Shown: in pieces, positions 1 to 7,764 of the stretch
How the letters are laid out: the number at the start of each line of letters is the position of its first letter
Position numbering within the stretch: position 1 is the first letter of the stretch
Source: an uncultured Chloroflexota bacterium
Lineage (GTDB): Bacteria; Chloroflexota; Anaerolineae; Anaerolineales; Villigracilaceae
Reading direction: 5' to 3'
Length of the DNA: 37,388 bases
Assembly: GCA_900696595.1 (NCBI GenBank)
Contig: CAADGT010000066.1
Location: 1 to 37,388 of the forward strand
The notes under the pieces: generated by a model
What the model saw: only the letters and a program-made list of their open reading frames with translations
What the model was told of the DNA's origin: nothing
Database searches by the model: none
Made by a program: the position numbers and the translations under genes

Positions 1-122
1 ATCGGAAATTATTTTGGACGCGGACAAGCGCGGAAAACGCGGATTTTTTGCTCTTTTATCAGCGTAAATCCGCGTTCATCTGCGTCCGACAAAAGGATTT
101 TGACTTATTTCCGATAACGTCC
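1..122. repeat. Dispersed palindromic repeat, copy 1
   Basis: The ends are inverted: ATCGGAAATTA at 1-11 pairs with the complement of 102-115, and GGACGCGGA near 16-24 pairs with 80-88. The right half recurs elsewhere. Bases 52-96 match the reverse strand of 35988-36032 over 45 nt with one mismatch, and bases 102-122 match the reverse strand of 31038-31058 over 21 nt exactly. The left end may lie beyond the window edge. No transposase is encoded, so a non-autonomous palindromic element is the best description. Confidence 0.75.
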
Positions 123-170
123 AATATTTACCGCAGCACAGTTGTAGAGCGGCATCCAACCGCAATCAAT

Positions 171-197
171 GTAAGTCGGATTGCCAACCCGACTTAC
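171..197. repeat. Short perfect hairpin in the leader region
   Basis: GTAAGTCGG (171-179) and CCGACTTAC (189-197) form a perfect 9-bp stem around a 9-nt loop. There is no T-run, so it is not a classical terminator. The rest of 123-390 shows no convincing gene; an open frame across it is assembled from repeat DNA and has no recognisable protein features. Confidence 0.55.
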
Positions 198-393
198 GAT
201 ACATTACAGCGCAAAGTGGCATTGATCCTGACAAACCATCCTCGAATTTTTCACGAATTCACGAATTTGCGCCTCTCATTCAAGTATTCGCGGCTTTATT
301 CGCGGGCGGTTTGGGCAAAATGCGATTCAGCGTTCGTATCTTGCGCGGGGATGCCAGAGCGCCGCTCCAGGTCTGTCGAAGGGATAAAAATTG

Positions 394-454
394 AACCACA
401 GAGACGCGGAGACACAGAGTTATTAATTCTCCGCGCCTCCGAGTCTCCGTGGTT
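394..454. repeat. Inverted repeat before the first glycosyltransferase gene
   Basis: AACCACAGAGACGCGGAG at 394-411 is inverted imperfectly at the right end (441-454 reads as AACCACGGAGACTC on the other strand), giving a long imperfect hairpin. It ends 25 bases before the ATG at 479. Its 'cacagagacgcggag' wording resembles dispersed repeats known from Chloroflexota genomes. It leaves little room for a conventional promoter, so the gene may be transcribed from within or across the repeat. Confidence 0.6.
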
Positions 455-478
455 TTCTCTCGAAGACGGGTTGAATTC

Positions 479-2263
479 ATGAAAAAATATATACCCGTCG
501 TTGCCTTTACCCTCATCCTGCTCGCCGGACTGCTGACCTTCGACCGATACGGCGAAAGCTGGGACGACCGCTCCCTGCAAAAATACGCCGACCTCTCCAT
601 GCAAGCCTACGTCACATGGCCCCGCCAGGGCTTCGTGGAGGTGGACCCGCCGAACCTCGCCAACTACGGTCCCTTCTTCGTCTCCTTCGCCGCCGTCGCT
701 TCCCAATACCTTTCAACAATTTTTCCCATCCACCTCGCCGACGCGCGCCACCTCGTCTACTTCCTGACATGGTTCGCGGGCATCCCCGCCTTCCACTCCA
801 TCGCCAAACGATTTTTAAGCCAACTCCCCGCGCTCGGCGCAACCCTGCTCTTCGCCAGCCAACCCCTGCTCTGGGGTCACGCCTTCATCAACCCCAAAGA
901 CACGCCCTTCCTTTCCCTCTTTCTTCTTTCCATTTCTTTGGGGATGCAAGCCTTTGACTCGCTCGAAGCGAATCCCCCCATTGACCTTTCCCCACGCCCG
1001 AAACGAATCCTCCCGCTTCTGACCGCGCTCTGGCTTGTTTCTGTCTTCGGGCTTTTTATCTTCACAGAAAGCGTTCATACCTACATCCAAACCCTCGTCC
1101 TCTCCGCCCAATCCGGCAACACAAACATCCTCTCCTATATCGCCAAAAACATCGCCGGAGTTTCAGCCGAAATATACACCCAACGCTACTTCGTCCTCTT
1201 CCTCCAACTACGCGCCTGCTACTTTCTACTTTCCACTTTCGCCCTTCTACTGGTTTTACGCAAACTCAATCTCCAGTTACTAATTACCATCCCCCGCCTC
1301 CTCCCCGCCGCCCTCCTCCTCGGCTTCACAACCTCCACCCGCATCCTCGGACCTTACGCAGGGATATTGGTCGCGTATTACGCATTACGAACAAAAAGGA
1401 GGCAAGCCCTGCCCGCCCTCGCCATCTACGCCGTCATCGCCCTCATCGCCGCCTACATCTCCTGGCCCTACCTGTGGCCCAACCCCATCGCCCGCTTCTA
1501 CGGCAGTTTTATCGAAATGTCCTCCTACCCCTGGTTTGGAGAAGTCCTCTTCAACGGCGAAAAATATCTGGCCGACAATCTCCCCTACTCCTACCTGCCC
1601 GCCCTCTTCGCCATCCAGTTCACCGAGCCGGTTTGGATTCTCGCCGCCATCGGGCTGTTCTTCGCCTGCAAAGATTTCAGCCAAAAACGCGACCTGCTGA
1701 TTCTCTCCCTTCTTTGGTTTTTACTTCCGACGTTGTTATTCATCCTCCTGCGCGTCTCCCTCTACGACAACTTCCGCCAGCTCCTGTTTCTCCTGCCGCC
1801 CGTCTTTCTTCTCGCGGGCGTCGCCTTCGAGCGGATAAAACAGATACAATGGCAGACTGCCGCCATCGCGCTGTCCCTCCTGCCGGGGATGGTCGCGCTT
1901 GTGAATCTGCATCCCTATCAATATATCTACTATAACTCCATCGTCGGCGGCGTGAGCGGAGCGCAGGGACGTTTTGAAACCGACTACTGGCTGACCTCAT
2001 ACCGCGAAGCGGCGGAATATCTCAACCAAAACGCCCCCGCCGGTTCGTTGATCTGGGTCGAGGGGCAGGGGCATTTATATTCCATCTTCGCCGAAGAAGA
2101 GGAGAACGTCTACTCGTGGAGCCGCCCCGAAGCGCCCGCGCCGTTCGATTACATCGTCGCCACCACGCGCTACGGACTCGACAAGACCGTTTACCCAAAC
2201 GCGGAGATCGTCCATGTCATCTCGCGCGGCGGCGCGATATTGGCCGTCATTAAAAAACCTTGA
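479..2263 (+). CDS. GT-C-like multi-pass membrane glycosyltransferase (PMT/ArnT-like), paralog A
   Basis: This 594-residue protein has about a dozen hydrophobic segments. An early luminal motif, DRYGESWDDRSL (about residues 17-28), resembles the acidic first-loop motif of GT-C enzymes, which transfer sugars from polyprenyl-phosphate donors outside the membrane. A second conserved block, LLWGHAFINPKDTP, lies near residue 140, and a soluble tail follows the last segment with FETDYWLTSYREAAEY. The next gene has the same blocks, so the two are tandem duplicates. I chose the ATG at 479 (MKKYIP, directly before the first hydrophobic segment) over an upstream start that would read the preceding repeat. 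The GT-C assignment rests on architecture and the acidic motif; the acceptor is unknown. Confidence 0.72.
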   Translation: MKKYIPVVAFTLILLAGLLTFDRYGESWDDRSLQKYADLSMQAYVTWPRQGFVEVDPPNLANYGPFFVSFAAVASQYLSTIFPIHLADARHLVYFLTWFAGIPAFHSIAKRFLSQLPALGATLLFASQPLLWGHAFINPKDTPFLSLFLLSISLGMQAFDSLEANPPIDLSPRPKRILPLLTALWLVSVFGLFIFTESVHTYIQTLVLSAQSGNTNILSYIAKNIAGVSAEIYTQRYFVLFLQLRACYFLLSTFALLLVLRKLNLQLLITIPRLLPAALLLGFTTSTRILGPYAGILVAYYALRTKRRQALPALAIYAVIALIAAYISWPYLWPNPIARFYGSFIEMSSYPWFGEVLFNGEKYLADNLPYSYLPALFAIQFTEPVWILAAIGLFFACKDFSQKRDLLILSLLWFLLPTLLFILLRVSLYDNFRQLLFLLPPVFLLAGVAFERIKQIQWQTAAIALSLLPGMVALVNLHPYQYIYYNSIVGGVSGAQGRFETDYWLTSYREAAEYLNQNAPAGSLIWVEGQGHLYSIFAEEEENVYSWSRPEAPAPFDYIVATTRYGLDKTVYPNAEIVHVISRGGAILAVIKKP

Positions 2264-2264
2264 T

Positions 2265-4115
2265 ATGAACTTTTTTTCCACGATCAAGCAATACCTCGCC
2301 GGGCAGACTCTCTGGACTCTGCTTGCGTTTTTCATCATCCTGTTGGCGGGACTTTTTGCGTTCAACGACTACGGCGCAAGCTGGGACGAGAACATCATGC
2401 AGGTCTACGCCGACCAATCGCTCAAAAACTATGGCGAATGGCGCAACCGGGGCGAAGTCAAACTCGAACACGAAACCCTGCAATACTATGGTCCCTTCTT
2501 TATGATGACGGTTCAGGTCGCCTCCCGCTTCCTCGGTAAATTTTCCGACGCCAACCCCGCCGATCTGCGCCATCTTGTTTACTTCCTCGCCTACTTCGCC
2601 AGCGTCGTTGCGTTTTATACCATTGCCCGCCGCTGGTTTGATCCGCTTTCTTCCATGGGCGCATCTCTTCTGTACGCGCTTCAGCCCGTCCTGTGGGGAC
2701 ACGCCTTCATCAACCCAAAGGACGCGCCATTCATGGCGCTGATGACGATCAGCGTCGCGGCGGGGTTGAAGATGACCGACGCGCTCCGCGCCATTCCCGA
2801 TTCCTCCCTGCTTGCGAACAAACGCCGCGTCTGGGTCGTTTCGATTGCGTGGCTTGTTTCTATGCTTGCTCTTTTTCTACTCACGGAACAGGTTCATGGT
2901 TTGATCGTCAGCCTCGTAAACTCGGCAAAAGCGGGCGAGACAAACATCGTCTCGTTGATCGCCTCGAAGTTGAATCAAGTTCCCGCGAAGGTTTACATTG
3001 AAAGATATTTTGTGCTTTTCCTGAGGGTACGCGCCGTTTATACAGCGTTATCGTTCGCCGTCCTTCTCTACTTCTGGTATCGCAAACAACCGATTCTGTT
3101 CAAGATATTGACCATCGTCCTCGCGCCCGCCCTCCTGCTGGGATTCACCGCCTCCACCCGCGTGCTGGGACCTTATGCCGGAATCGTCGTTGCATTCTTT
3201 GCCTTATACCATTCGCAATCCGCAACCCGCAAACCTGAAGATCGTTCCTTGTCCCTCGTCGTTTTCTCCCTTTGCTTGTACGCCCTCCTCGCCATGAGCG
3301 CGGCATATTTGACATGGCCATTCCTGTGGGCGGACCCGCCGGGCAACTTCATCGCCGCCCTGCAAAAGATGTCCGAATTTCCGTGGGCGGGCAGGGTCCT
3401 GTTTGACGGGCAATATTACGCCGCCCCAGATACGCCAATGACCTACCTGCCCGTCCTGCTTTTGATTCAAATGACCGAACCCGTCTGGATATTGGTCCTG
3501 ATCGGGTCGTTCCTGGCGCTGTTCGGGGCGCGCAAAAAAACAGATTTGTTCGTATTGTTCGCGCTCTGGTTTCTTTTGCCGGTCATCGCCCTGATCGCGC
3601 GAAACGTCAACATCTTCGACAACTTCAGGCACGTCCTTTTCATCCTGCCGCCGGTATTCCTCATGGCTGGCGGCGTCTTTGAACGCATCGTCAAACCCGG
3701 CTGGCGGCTGGCGGCCATAGCGCTCTGTCTTGCGCCGGGGCTGATCGGCATCCTCTCGCTTCACCCGTATGAATACGCTTACTACAATCAATTCATCGGC
3801 GGGATGCGCGGCGCGCAGGGACGCTTCGAAACCGAATACTGGCTGACCTCCTACCGCGCGGCGGCGGAATACATCAACGAGAACGCCCCGCCCAACGCCG
3901 CAATCTGGGTCGAGGGACCCGGGCACGTTCTCACGCCGTTTGCTCGCGCCGACCTCATCGTCAACTCGTGGAGTTCCTTCCAGCCGGTGGACGGCTACGA
4001 ATATGTGGTAGCATCCTCCCGTTTTTTGAATAACGAAACCGCCCAACCCGGCGCCGCAACCGTTTACGAAATCAAGCGCGGCGATGCGACGCTGACCGTG
4101 ATAAGAAAACCCTGA
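2265..4115 (+). CDS. GT-C-like multi-pass membrane glycosyltransferase, paralog B
   Basis: This 616-residue membrane protein is clearly homologous to the gene upstream. It shares NDYGASWDEN in the first loop, the LWGHAFINPKDAP block, the TASTRVLGPYAGI block and the tail motif FETEYWLTSYRAAAEY. Its ATG lies one base after the stop of paralog A (tgaTATG), so translational coupling is likely and the extra upstream in-frame codons are not needed. The predicted role is polyprenyl-phosphate-linked sugar transfer to surface glycans or proteins. Conservation of both copies argues against one being a decaying duplicate. Substrate cannot be read from the sequence. Confidence 0.72.
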   Translation: MNFFSTIKQYLAGQTLWTLLAFFIILLAGLFAFNDYGASWDENIMQVYADQSLKNYGEWRNRGEVKLEHETLQYYGPFFMMTVQVASRFLGKFSDANPADLRHLVYFLAYFASVVAFYTIARRWFDPLSSMGASLLYALQPVLWGHAFINPKDAPFMALMTISVAAGLKMTDALRAIPDSSLLANKRRVWVVSIAWLVSMLALFLLTEQVHGLIVSLVNSAKAGETNIVSLIASKLNQVPAKVYIERYFVLFLRVRAVYTALSFAVLLYFWYRKQPILFKILTIVLAPALLLGFTASTRVLGPYAGIVVAFFALYHSQSATRKPEDRSLSLVVFSLCLYALLAMSAAYLTWPFLWADPPGNFIAALQKMSEFPWAGRVLFDGQYYAAPDTPMTYLPVLLLIQMTEPVWILVLIGSFLALFGARKKTDLFVLFALWFLLPVIALIARNVNIFDNFRHVLFILPPVFLMAGGVFERIVKPGWRLAAIALCLAPGLIGILSLHPYEYAYYNQFIGGMRGAQGRFETEYWLTSYRAAAEYINENAPPNAAIWVEGPGHVLTPFARADLIVNSWSSFQPVDGYEYVVASSRFLNNETAQPGAATVYEIKRGDATLTVIRKP

Positions 4116-4116
4116 C

Positions 4117-4245
4117 GCGACTGAACCGTACCGCAAACTTCAGTTTGCGCTTTGCGACTGAACTGTACCGCAAACTTCAGTTTGCGCTTTGCGCAGAGAA
4201 CAGAAGTTTGCGCTTTGCGCGGGGACAAACTGAAGTTTGTCGTAC
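4117..4245. repeat. Tandem and inverted 'caaacttcagtttg' repeats
   Basis: A 37-bp unit occurs twice head to tail (4117-4153 and 4154-4190) with one difference. A partial third copy (4201-4216) and an inverted copy (4225-4245, ACAAACTGAAGTTTGT then CGTAC) follow. Each core is itself a small palindrome. Related cores occur at 31111-31163 and 36904-36925. The block separates the glycosyltransferase pair from the methyltransferase gene and can fold into a large hairpin. I see no riboswitch in it. Confidence 0.85.
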
Positions 4246-4274
4246 TGCGCGAAATTTAGAAAGAGAAAAAAAAC

Positions 4275-6116
4275 ATGAACCTGCTTGAAACCCTCGCTCA
4301 AAAAACCATCCTCGCCGACGGCGCGATGGGGACGATGTTGCACGGACGCGGCATCGGCTTCGACCAATGCTTCGACGAACTCAACCTGACCAATCCCGCC
4401 GCCGTCGCCGAAATTCACCGCGCCTACATCGAAGCGGGCGCGGAGATCGTCATCACCAACACGTTCGGCGCCAACCGCTATAAATTAACCAAACACGGAC
4501 TGCAAGGCGATGTCGCTGAAATCAACCGCGCGGGCGTGGAACTGGCGAAGCGCGTCGTGGCCGCGTCGTTCAAGGATGTGCTGGTCGCCGGGGATGTCGG
4601 TCCGCTTGGGGTGAGAATCGCCCCGTATGGACGGGTCAAGCCCGAGGAGGCGCGCGAAGCGTTTGCGGAGCAGATCACAGCCCTGGCGCAGGCGGGAGCC
4701 GATCTCATCGTCGCAGAAACCATCTCCGACTTGTACGAAATCCACGAGGCGATCAAAGCCGCGAAGGAGAACACATCCCTGCCCGTCGTCGCCACCATCA
4801 CTTTCACCCGCGACGACCGGACTTTGCTGGGCGACGACCCGGTGAAGGTTGCCCATCGTCTTGCATCCTCCGGCGCGGATGTGATCGGAGTCAACTGCTC
4901 CGGCGGTCCCGCGCAACTTTTGCGCATCCTCAAACAGATGCGGCAGGCGGAGCCGAACGCAACGTTTTGCGTCAAGCCAAACGCGGGCTGGCCCGAACAG
5001 GTCAGCGGGCGCATCATGTACCCCGCCGACGCGGATTACTTCGGCGATTACGCCCTGCTGTTCCGCGAGGCGGGCGCGAACATCGTCGGCGGATGTTGCG
5101 GCACGACTCCCCGGCACATCGCCGCGATGAGAAAATCGCTCGACGCATCGCCGTCCTCCGCCGTGATCGAAGTCTCCGCCCTGCCCGAAGATGAGATCAC
5201 AGCCGAACCCGCCGAACAACCCACGCAACTCGCGCAACGACTCGCGGACAATAAATTCACCGTCTGCGTGGAGATGGACCCGCCGCGCGGACTCTCGACT
5301 CACAAACTGCTTGCGGGCGCGTCCCTGCTTCAAGACTCCGGCGCGAACATCATCAACGTCGCCGACAGTCCTCTGGCGCGTATGCGCATGTCCGCCTGGG
5401 CGGTCTGCGACGTTGTGCAAAGAACGCTGGGCGTCGAAACGACGTTACACTTCCCGACGCGCGGAAGAAACCTGCTCCGCGTGCAGGGCGACCTGCTCGC
5501 GGCGCACGCCATCGGCTTGCGCAACGTCTTCGTCGTCATGGGCGACCCGACCTCCATCGGCGATTATCCCGAAGCGACTGACAATTACGATCTCGTCCCG
5601 TCGGGACTGGTCAAACTCATCAAACAGGGATTCAACATGGGCGTGGATCATTCCGGTACGAGCATCGGTCAACCCACCAACTTCTTCGTCGGCGCCGCGC
5701 TCAACCTCTGCCCGCAGGATGTGGATACCGAGATCAAAAACCTGCATCGCAAGGTCAAAGCCGGAACCGACTTCTTCCTCACCCAGCCCATCTACAGCCC
5801 CGACGACGGGCCCAAACTTCTCGAAGCCTACGAGTCGAAGCACGGCAAACTCAACCAGCCGATTCTCGCGGGCATCCTGCCGCTCGTTAGCGCAAAGCAC
5901 GCCAGCTTTTTGCATAACGAAGTCCCGGGCATCTTCATCCCCGAAGCGTCGCGCGCGCGCATCGAAGCCGCCAAAGACGGCGCGGCAAAAGTCGGCGCCG
6001 AACTGGCAATCGAGTTGATTCAAAATATCAAAGGCTGGGCGGGCGGCATTTACATGATGCCCCAATTCCACCGCTACGATCAAGCCTCCGAGATCATTGT
6101 GGCGGTGAAAGAATAA
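4275..6116 (+). CDS. Bifunctional homocysteine S-methyltransferase / 5,10-methylenetetrahydrofolate reductase
   Basis: This 613-residue fusion links methionine synthesis to one-carbon metabolism. Residues 1 to about 290 form the Pfam S-methyl_trans domain. Its zinc-thiolate cysteines are visible: C208 in GVNCSGGP and C274-C275 in GGCCGTTP. Residues from about 317 to the end form the MTHFR barrel, opening with CVEMDPPRG. No cobalamin-binding domain is present, so this is the YitJ-type fusion rather than MetH. In characterised relatives the MTHFR half makes 5-methyl-THF and the first half methylates homocysteine from a small methyl donor. The ATG follows an A/G-rich stretch. The upstream gap holds repeats, not a recognisable SAM riboswitch. 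Confidence 0.93.
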   Translation: MNLLETLAQKTILADGAMGTMLHGRGIGFDQCFDELNLTNPAAVAEIHRAYIEAGAEIVITNTFGANRYKLTKHGLQGDVAEINRAGVELAKRVVAASFKDVLVAGDVGPLGVRIAPYGRVKPEEAREAFAEQITALAQAGADLIVAETISDLYEIHEAIKAAKENTSLPVVATITFTRDDRTLLGDDPVKVAHRLASSGADVIGVNCSGGPAQLLRILKQMRQAEPNATFCVKPNAGWPEQVSGRIMYPADADYFGDYALLFREAGANIVGGCCGTTPRHIAAMRKSLDASPSSAVIEVSALPEDEITAEPAEQPTQLAQRLADNKFTVCVEMDPPRGLSTHKLLAGASLLQDSGANIINVADSPLARMRMSAWAVCDVVQRTLGVETTLHFPTRGRNLLRVQGDLLAAHAIGLRNVFVVMGDPTSIGDYPEATDNYDLVPSGLVKLIKQGFNMGVDHSGTSIGQPTNFFVGAALNLCPQDVDTEIKNLHRKVKAGTDFFLTQPIYSPDDGPKLLEAYESKHGKLNQPILAGILPLVSAKHASFLHNEVPGIFIPEASRARIEAAKDGAAKVGAELAIELIQNIKGWAGGIYMMPQFHRYDQASEIIVAVKE

Positions 6117-6190
6117 CAAGGGGATGTCTTTTGCCTATGATGATATACTTGGTGAAAGTGTTATGAGAACCATTTCAACACGAGGTAAAT

Positions 6191-6384
6191 ATGGCAGGTA
6201 AAGGGACTGCGCCCAGAAGCGGCGATGAATTGACGGCGATGAATTGAAAAGTAGAGTTGCTGATTTAGCCCGAAGCCTGGGATTAAAGGTGGGCACTGAA
6301 GTGACTGCGGCTCGTCGTTTATGGGGAGCAAAGCGTCACATTGACGTTGTAATTACTCAGGAAAAGACGGGGAAAATGTTGTAA
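6191..6384 (+). pseudogene. Broken PD-(D/E)XK restriction-endonuclease-like gene
   Basis: Read from the ATG at 6191, the frame gives MAGKGTAPRSGDELTAMN and stops. If one copy of a perfect 14-bp tandem duplication (6220-6247) is removed, the frame continues as GDELKSRVADLARSLG, then GTEVTAARRLWGAKRHIDVV, to a stop at 6384. This resembles the N-terminal half of PD-(D/E)XK restriction-type nucleases, with the acidic residue of HIDVV in place. It ends just before where the ExK half of the active site should be. The gene therefore has at least two lesions: the duplication and loss of its 3' part. A GAGGT ribosome-binding site precedes the ATG. The family call is from remembered pattern and is moderate. 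Confidence 0.7.
6220..6247 (+). repeat. 14-bp perfect tandem duplication causing a frameshift
   Basis: CGGCGATGAATTGA occurs twice without a gap (6220-6233 and 6234-6247). Collapsing it restores an open frame downstream. This is the signature of replication slippage in a dead or phase-variable gene. Confidence 0.93.
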
Positions 6385-6442
6385 TTGACGGCGAAGGCTT
6401 TTTCAGCGATGCGCAAGGTTGTCTAATATAGTAGGCTTTCAA

Positions 6443-7162
6443 ATGAAACAACATGAGGCAGTTATACAATCCCTTGAAAAATTAGGCGGACAAGCAACGC
6501 TCGCCCAACTATACATTGAGGCAATGAAAATAAAAGAATGTAAATGGGCAACGAAGACACCTTTTGCCTCAATTAGACGGATTGTTCAAACTCGCCCAGA
6601 AATCTTTAAAGTTAGACCGGGTCTTTGGGCATTACATTCCTACAAATCGGAACTTGGATTGGCAGACGAAACCGCCGCCCAAGTTAAGGACACTGAACAA
6701 AGTCACTCTTATTATCAAGGTTTGTTAGTGACCATTGGAAATCTGCGTGGCTTTGGAACTTTTACGCCAAATCAAGACAAAAACAAAAAATTTGTCGGAA
6801 CGCCTTTGGGAGATATACGCTCGCTTCAAGAAATCCCACAATTTAGTTATGATTTTTTCGTGAAACGAAGCCGGACAATAGATGTCATTTGGTTCAACGC
6901 CCGTCAAATGCCAAACAGTATGTTTGAAGTAGAACATTCTACAGATATTCAAAATTCACTTGTAAAGTTTTATGACTTGAAGGATTTTCATGCGAGAATG
7001 ATAATAGTTGCTCACGAAGGAAGGCGCGGCGAATTTGAGCAAAAGATTCAATACAATGCTTTTGATGCAATCAAGGGCAGAACGAACTTTTTGGGCTACA
7101 ACGCTCTTGTTAAGCAATATGAATATGAGTTGCTACAAGCGAGTCAGTCTTTCGTGATATAA
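6443..7162 (+). CDS. HARE-HTH domain protein with PD-(D/E)XK-like C-terminal region
   Basis: The protein has 239 residues. Residues 1-65 (QSLEKLGGQATLAQLYIEA through RPGLWAL) look like the HARE-HTH winged helix that occurs fused to restriction endonucleases. Residues about 95-235 carry RTIDVIWFN (D147) and MFEVEHSTD (E162, E164), an arrangement like a PD-(D/E)XK fold with an unusual third residue, followed by KFYDLKDFHARMIIVAHEG. It is probably a restriction-type nuclease or a partner subunit. The ATG at 6443 was preferred to a TTG at 6419 because the domain starts immediately after it. Base composition is clearly more AT-rich than the flanking metabolic genes, which suggests acquisition. It directly follows a broken nuclease gene. 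Confidence 0.68.
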   Translation: MKQHEAVIQSLEKLGGQATLAQLYIEAMKIKECKWATKTPFASIRRIVQTRPEIFKVRPGLWALHSYKSELGLADETAAQVKDTEQSHSYYQGLLVTIGNLRGFGTFTPNQDKNKKFVGTPLGDIRSLQEIPQFSYDFFVKRSRTIDVIWFNARQMPNSMFEVEHSTDIQNSLVKFYDLKDFHARMIIVAHEGRRGEFEQKIQYNAFDAIKGRTNFLGYNALVKQYEYELLQASQSFVI

Positions 7163-7173
7163 AGGATAACAAA

Positions 7174-7347
7174 ATGCAAAGGTACACTATCAATCAGTTT
7201 GATAACAACACTTTTATCGTTTTTGACAAACATGAAAATCGAGAAATTTGTATTTGTAGCAACTACGGCGAATGGAGAGATGCGGAAAAAAGGGCTCGGG
7301 AGATAGTTGCCCTCTTAAACGAGAATCAGGCTAAAGTCCAAGAATGA
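7174..7347 (+). CDS. Small unknown protein, 57 residues
   Basis: ATG at 7174 is 11 bases after the stop of the HARE-HTH gene, with AAGGA as a ribosome-binding site. The product starts MQRYTINQFDNNTFIVFDK and ends in a charged helix (AEKRAREIVALLNENQ). It has no membrane segment. Reading frame, spacing and ribosome-binding site support a real gene co-transcribed with its neighbour. I do not recognise a family. Size and position next to a nuclease would fit a small accessory or controller protein, but that is only context. Confidence 0.55.
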   Translation: MQRYTINQFDNNTFIVFDKHENREICICSNYGEWRDAEKRAREIVALLNENQAKVQE

Positions 7348-7483
7348 ATTGTTTCTTATCTGTCTTACAGAGTCGTCATTTTCTTCAAACTGTATCGGGA
7401 GGGGAAATTCAATCGCGCTCATATATCCGATTTGAATTCAGAATTGATAGGTGTTAATTGCGCCATTTGCGACAGGTTTGAAG

Positions 7484-7711
7484 ATGTACGTTTATATTAT
7501 TTTGTCAAACTCCGATACTGAAACCATCCGTGACTTGTTCTCGTCGTACACTTTTGAAATAGACGAGGTGTTGGCGAATCGCGCCATAAATTGCAACGGG
7601 AATCGGCGGGGCAAAACTACAGAATTGATCGTTACAAACTACCCGACCGAGAAGGCGATTCAATTGCAATTGTTGGAGAGCCGTCCGTTCTTCACGCTTG
7701 TCGTCCCATAA
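7484..7711 (+). CDS. Small hypothetical protein, 75 residues
   Basis: The product MYVYIILSNSDTETIRDLF is 75 residues with alternating hydrophobic strands and no membrane segment. A GTG 33 bases upstream in frame is an alternative start; neither has a good Shine-Dalgarno site. The gene sits at the end of the AT-rich island and stops before the GC-rich genes resume. It is not recognised and may be a remnant. The gap before it (7348-7483) shows nothing convincing. Confidence 0.35.
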   Translation: MYVYIILSNSDTETIRDLFSSYTFEIDEVLANRAINCNGNRRGKTTELIVTNYPTEKAIQLQLLESRPFFTLVVP

Positions 7712-7764
7712 AGCGCGCGAAATGGCAGGGTAGAAAGGGGTGATGAAGGCGACTGCTTTATCCC

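Noticed and set aside
48..482. 144-residue ORF at the window start
   Set aside because: It consists of repeat DNA read in one frame and has no domain or ribosome-binding site.
4116..4274. SAM riboswitch before the methionine-synthesis fusion gene
   Set aside because: The gap is direct and inverted copies of a dispersed repeat; no SAM riboswitch core was recognised.
6376..6430. Further coding sequence after the pseudogene stop
   Set aside because: A +2 frame reads VVIDGEGFFSDAQG but stops quickly and has no start; it may be a remnant of the lost 3' part, but is too short to call.
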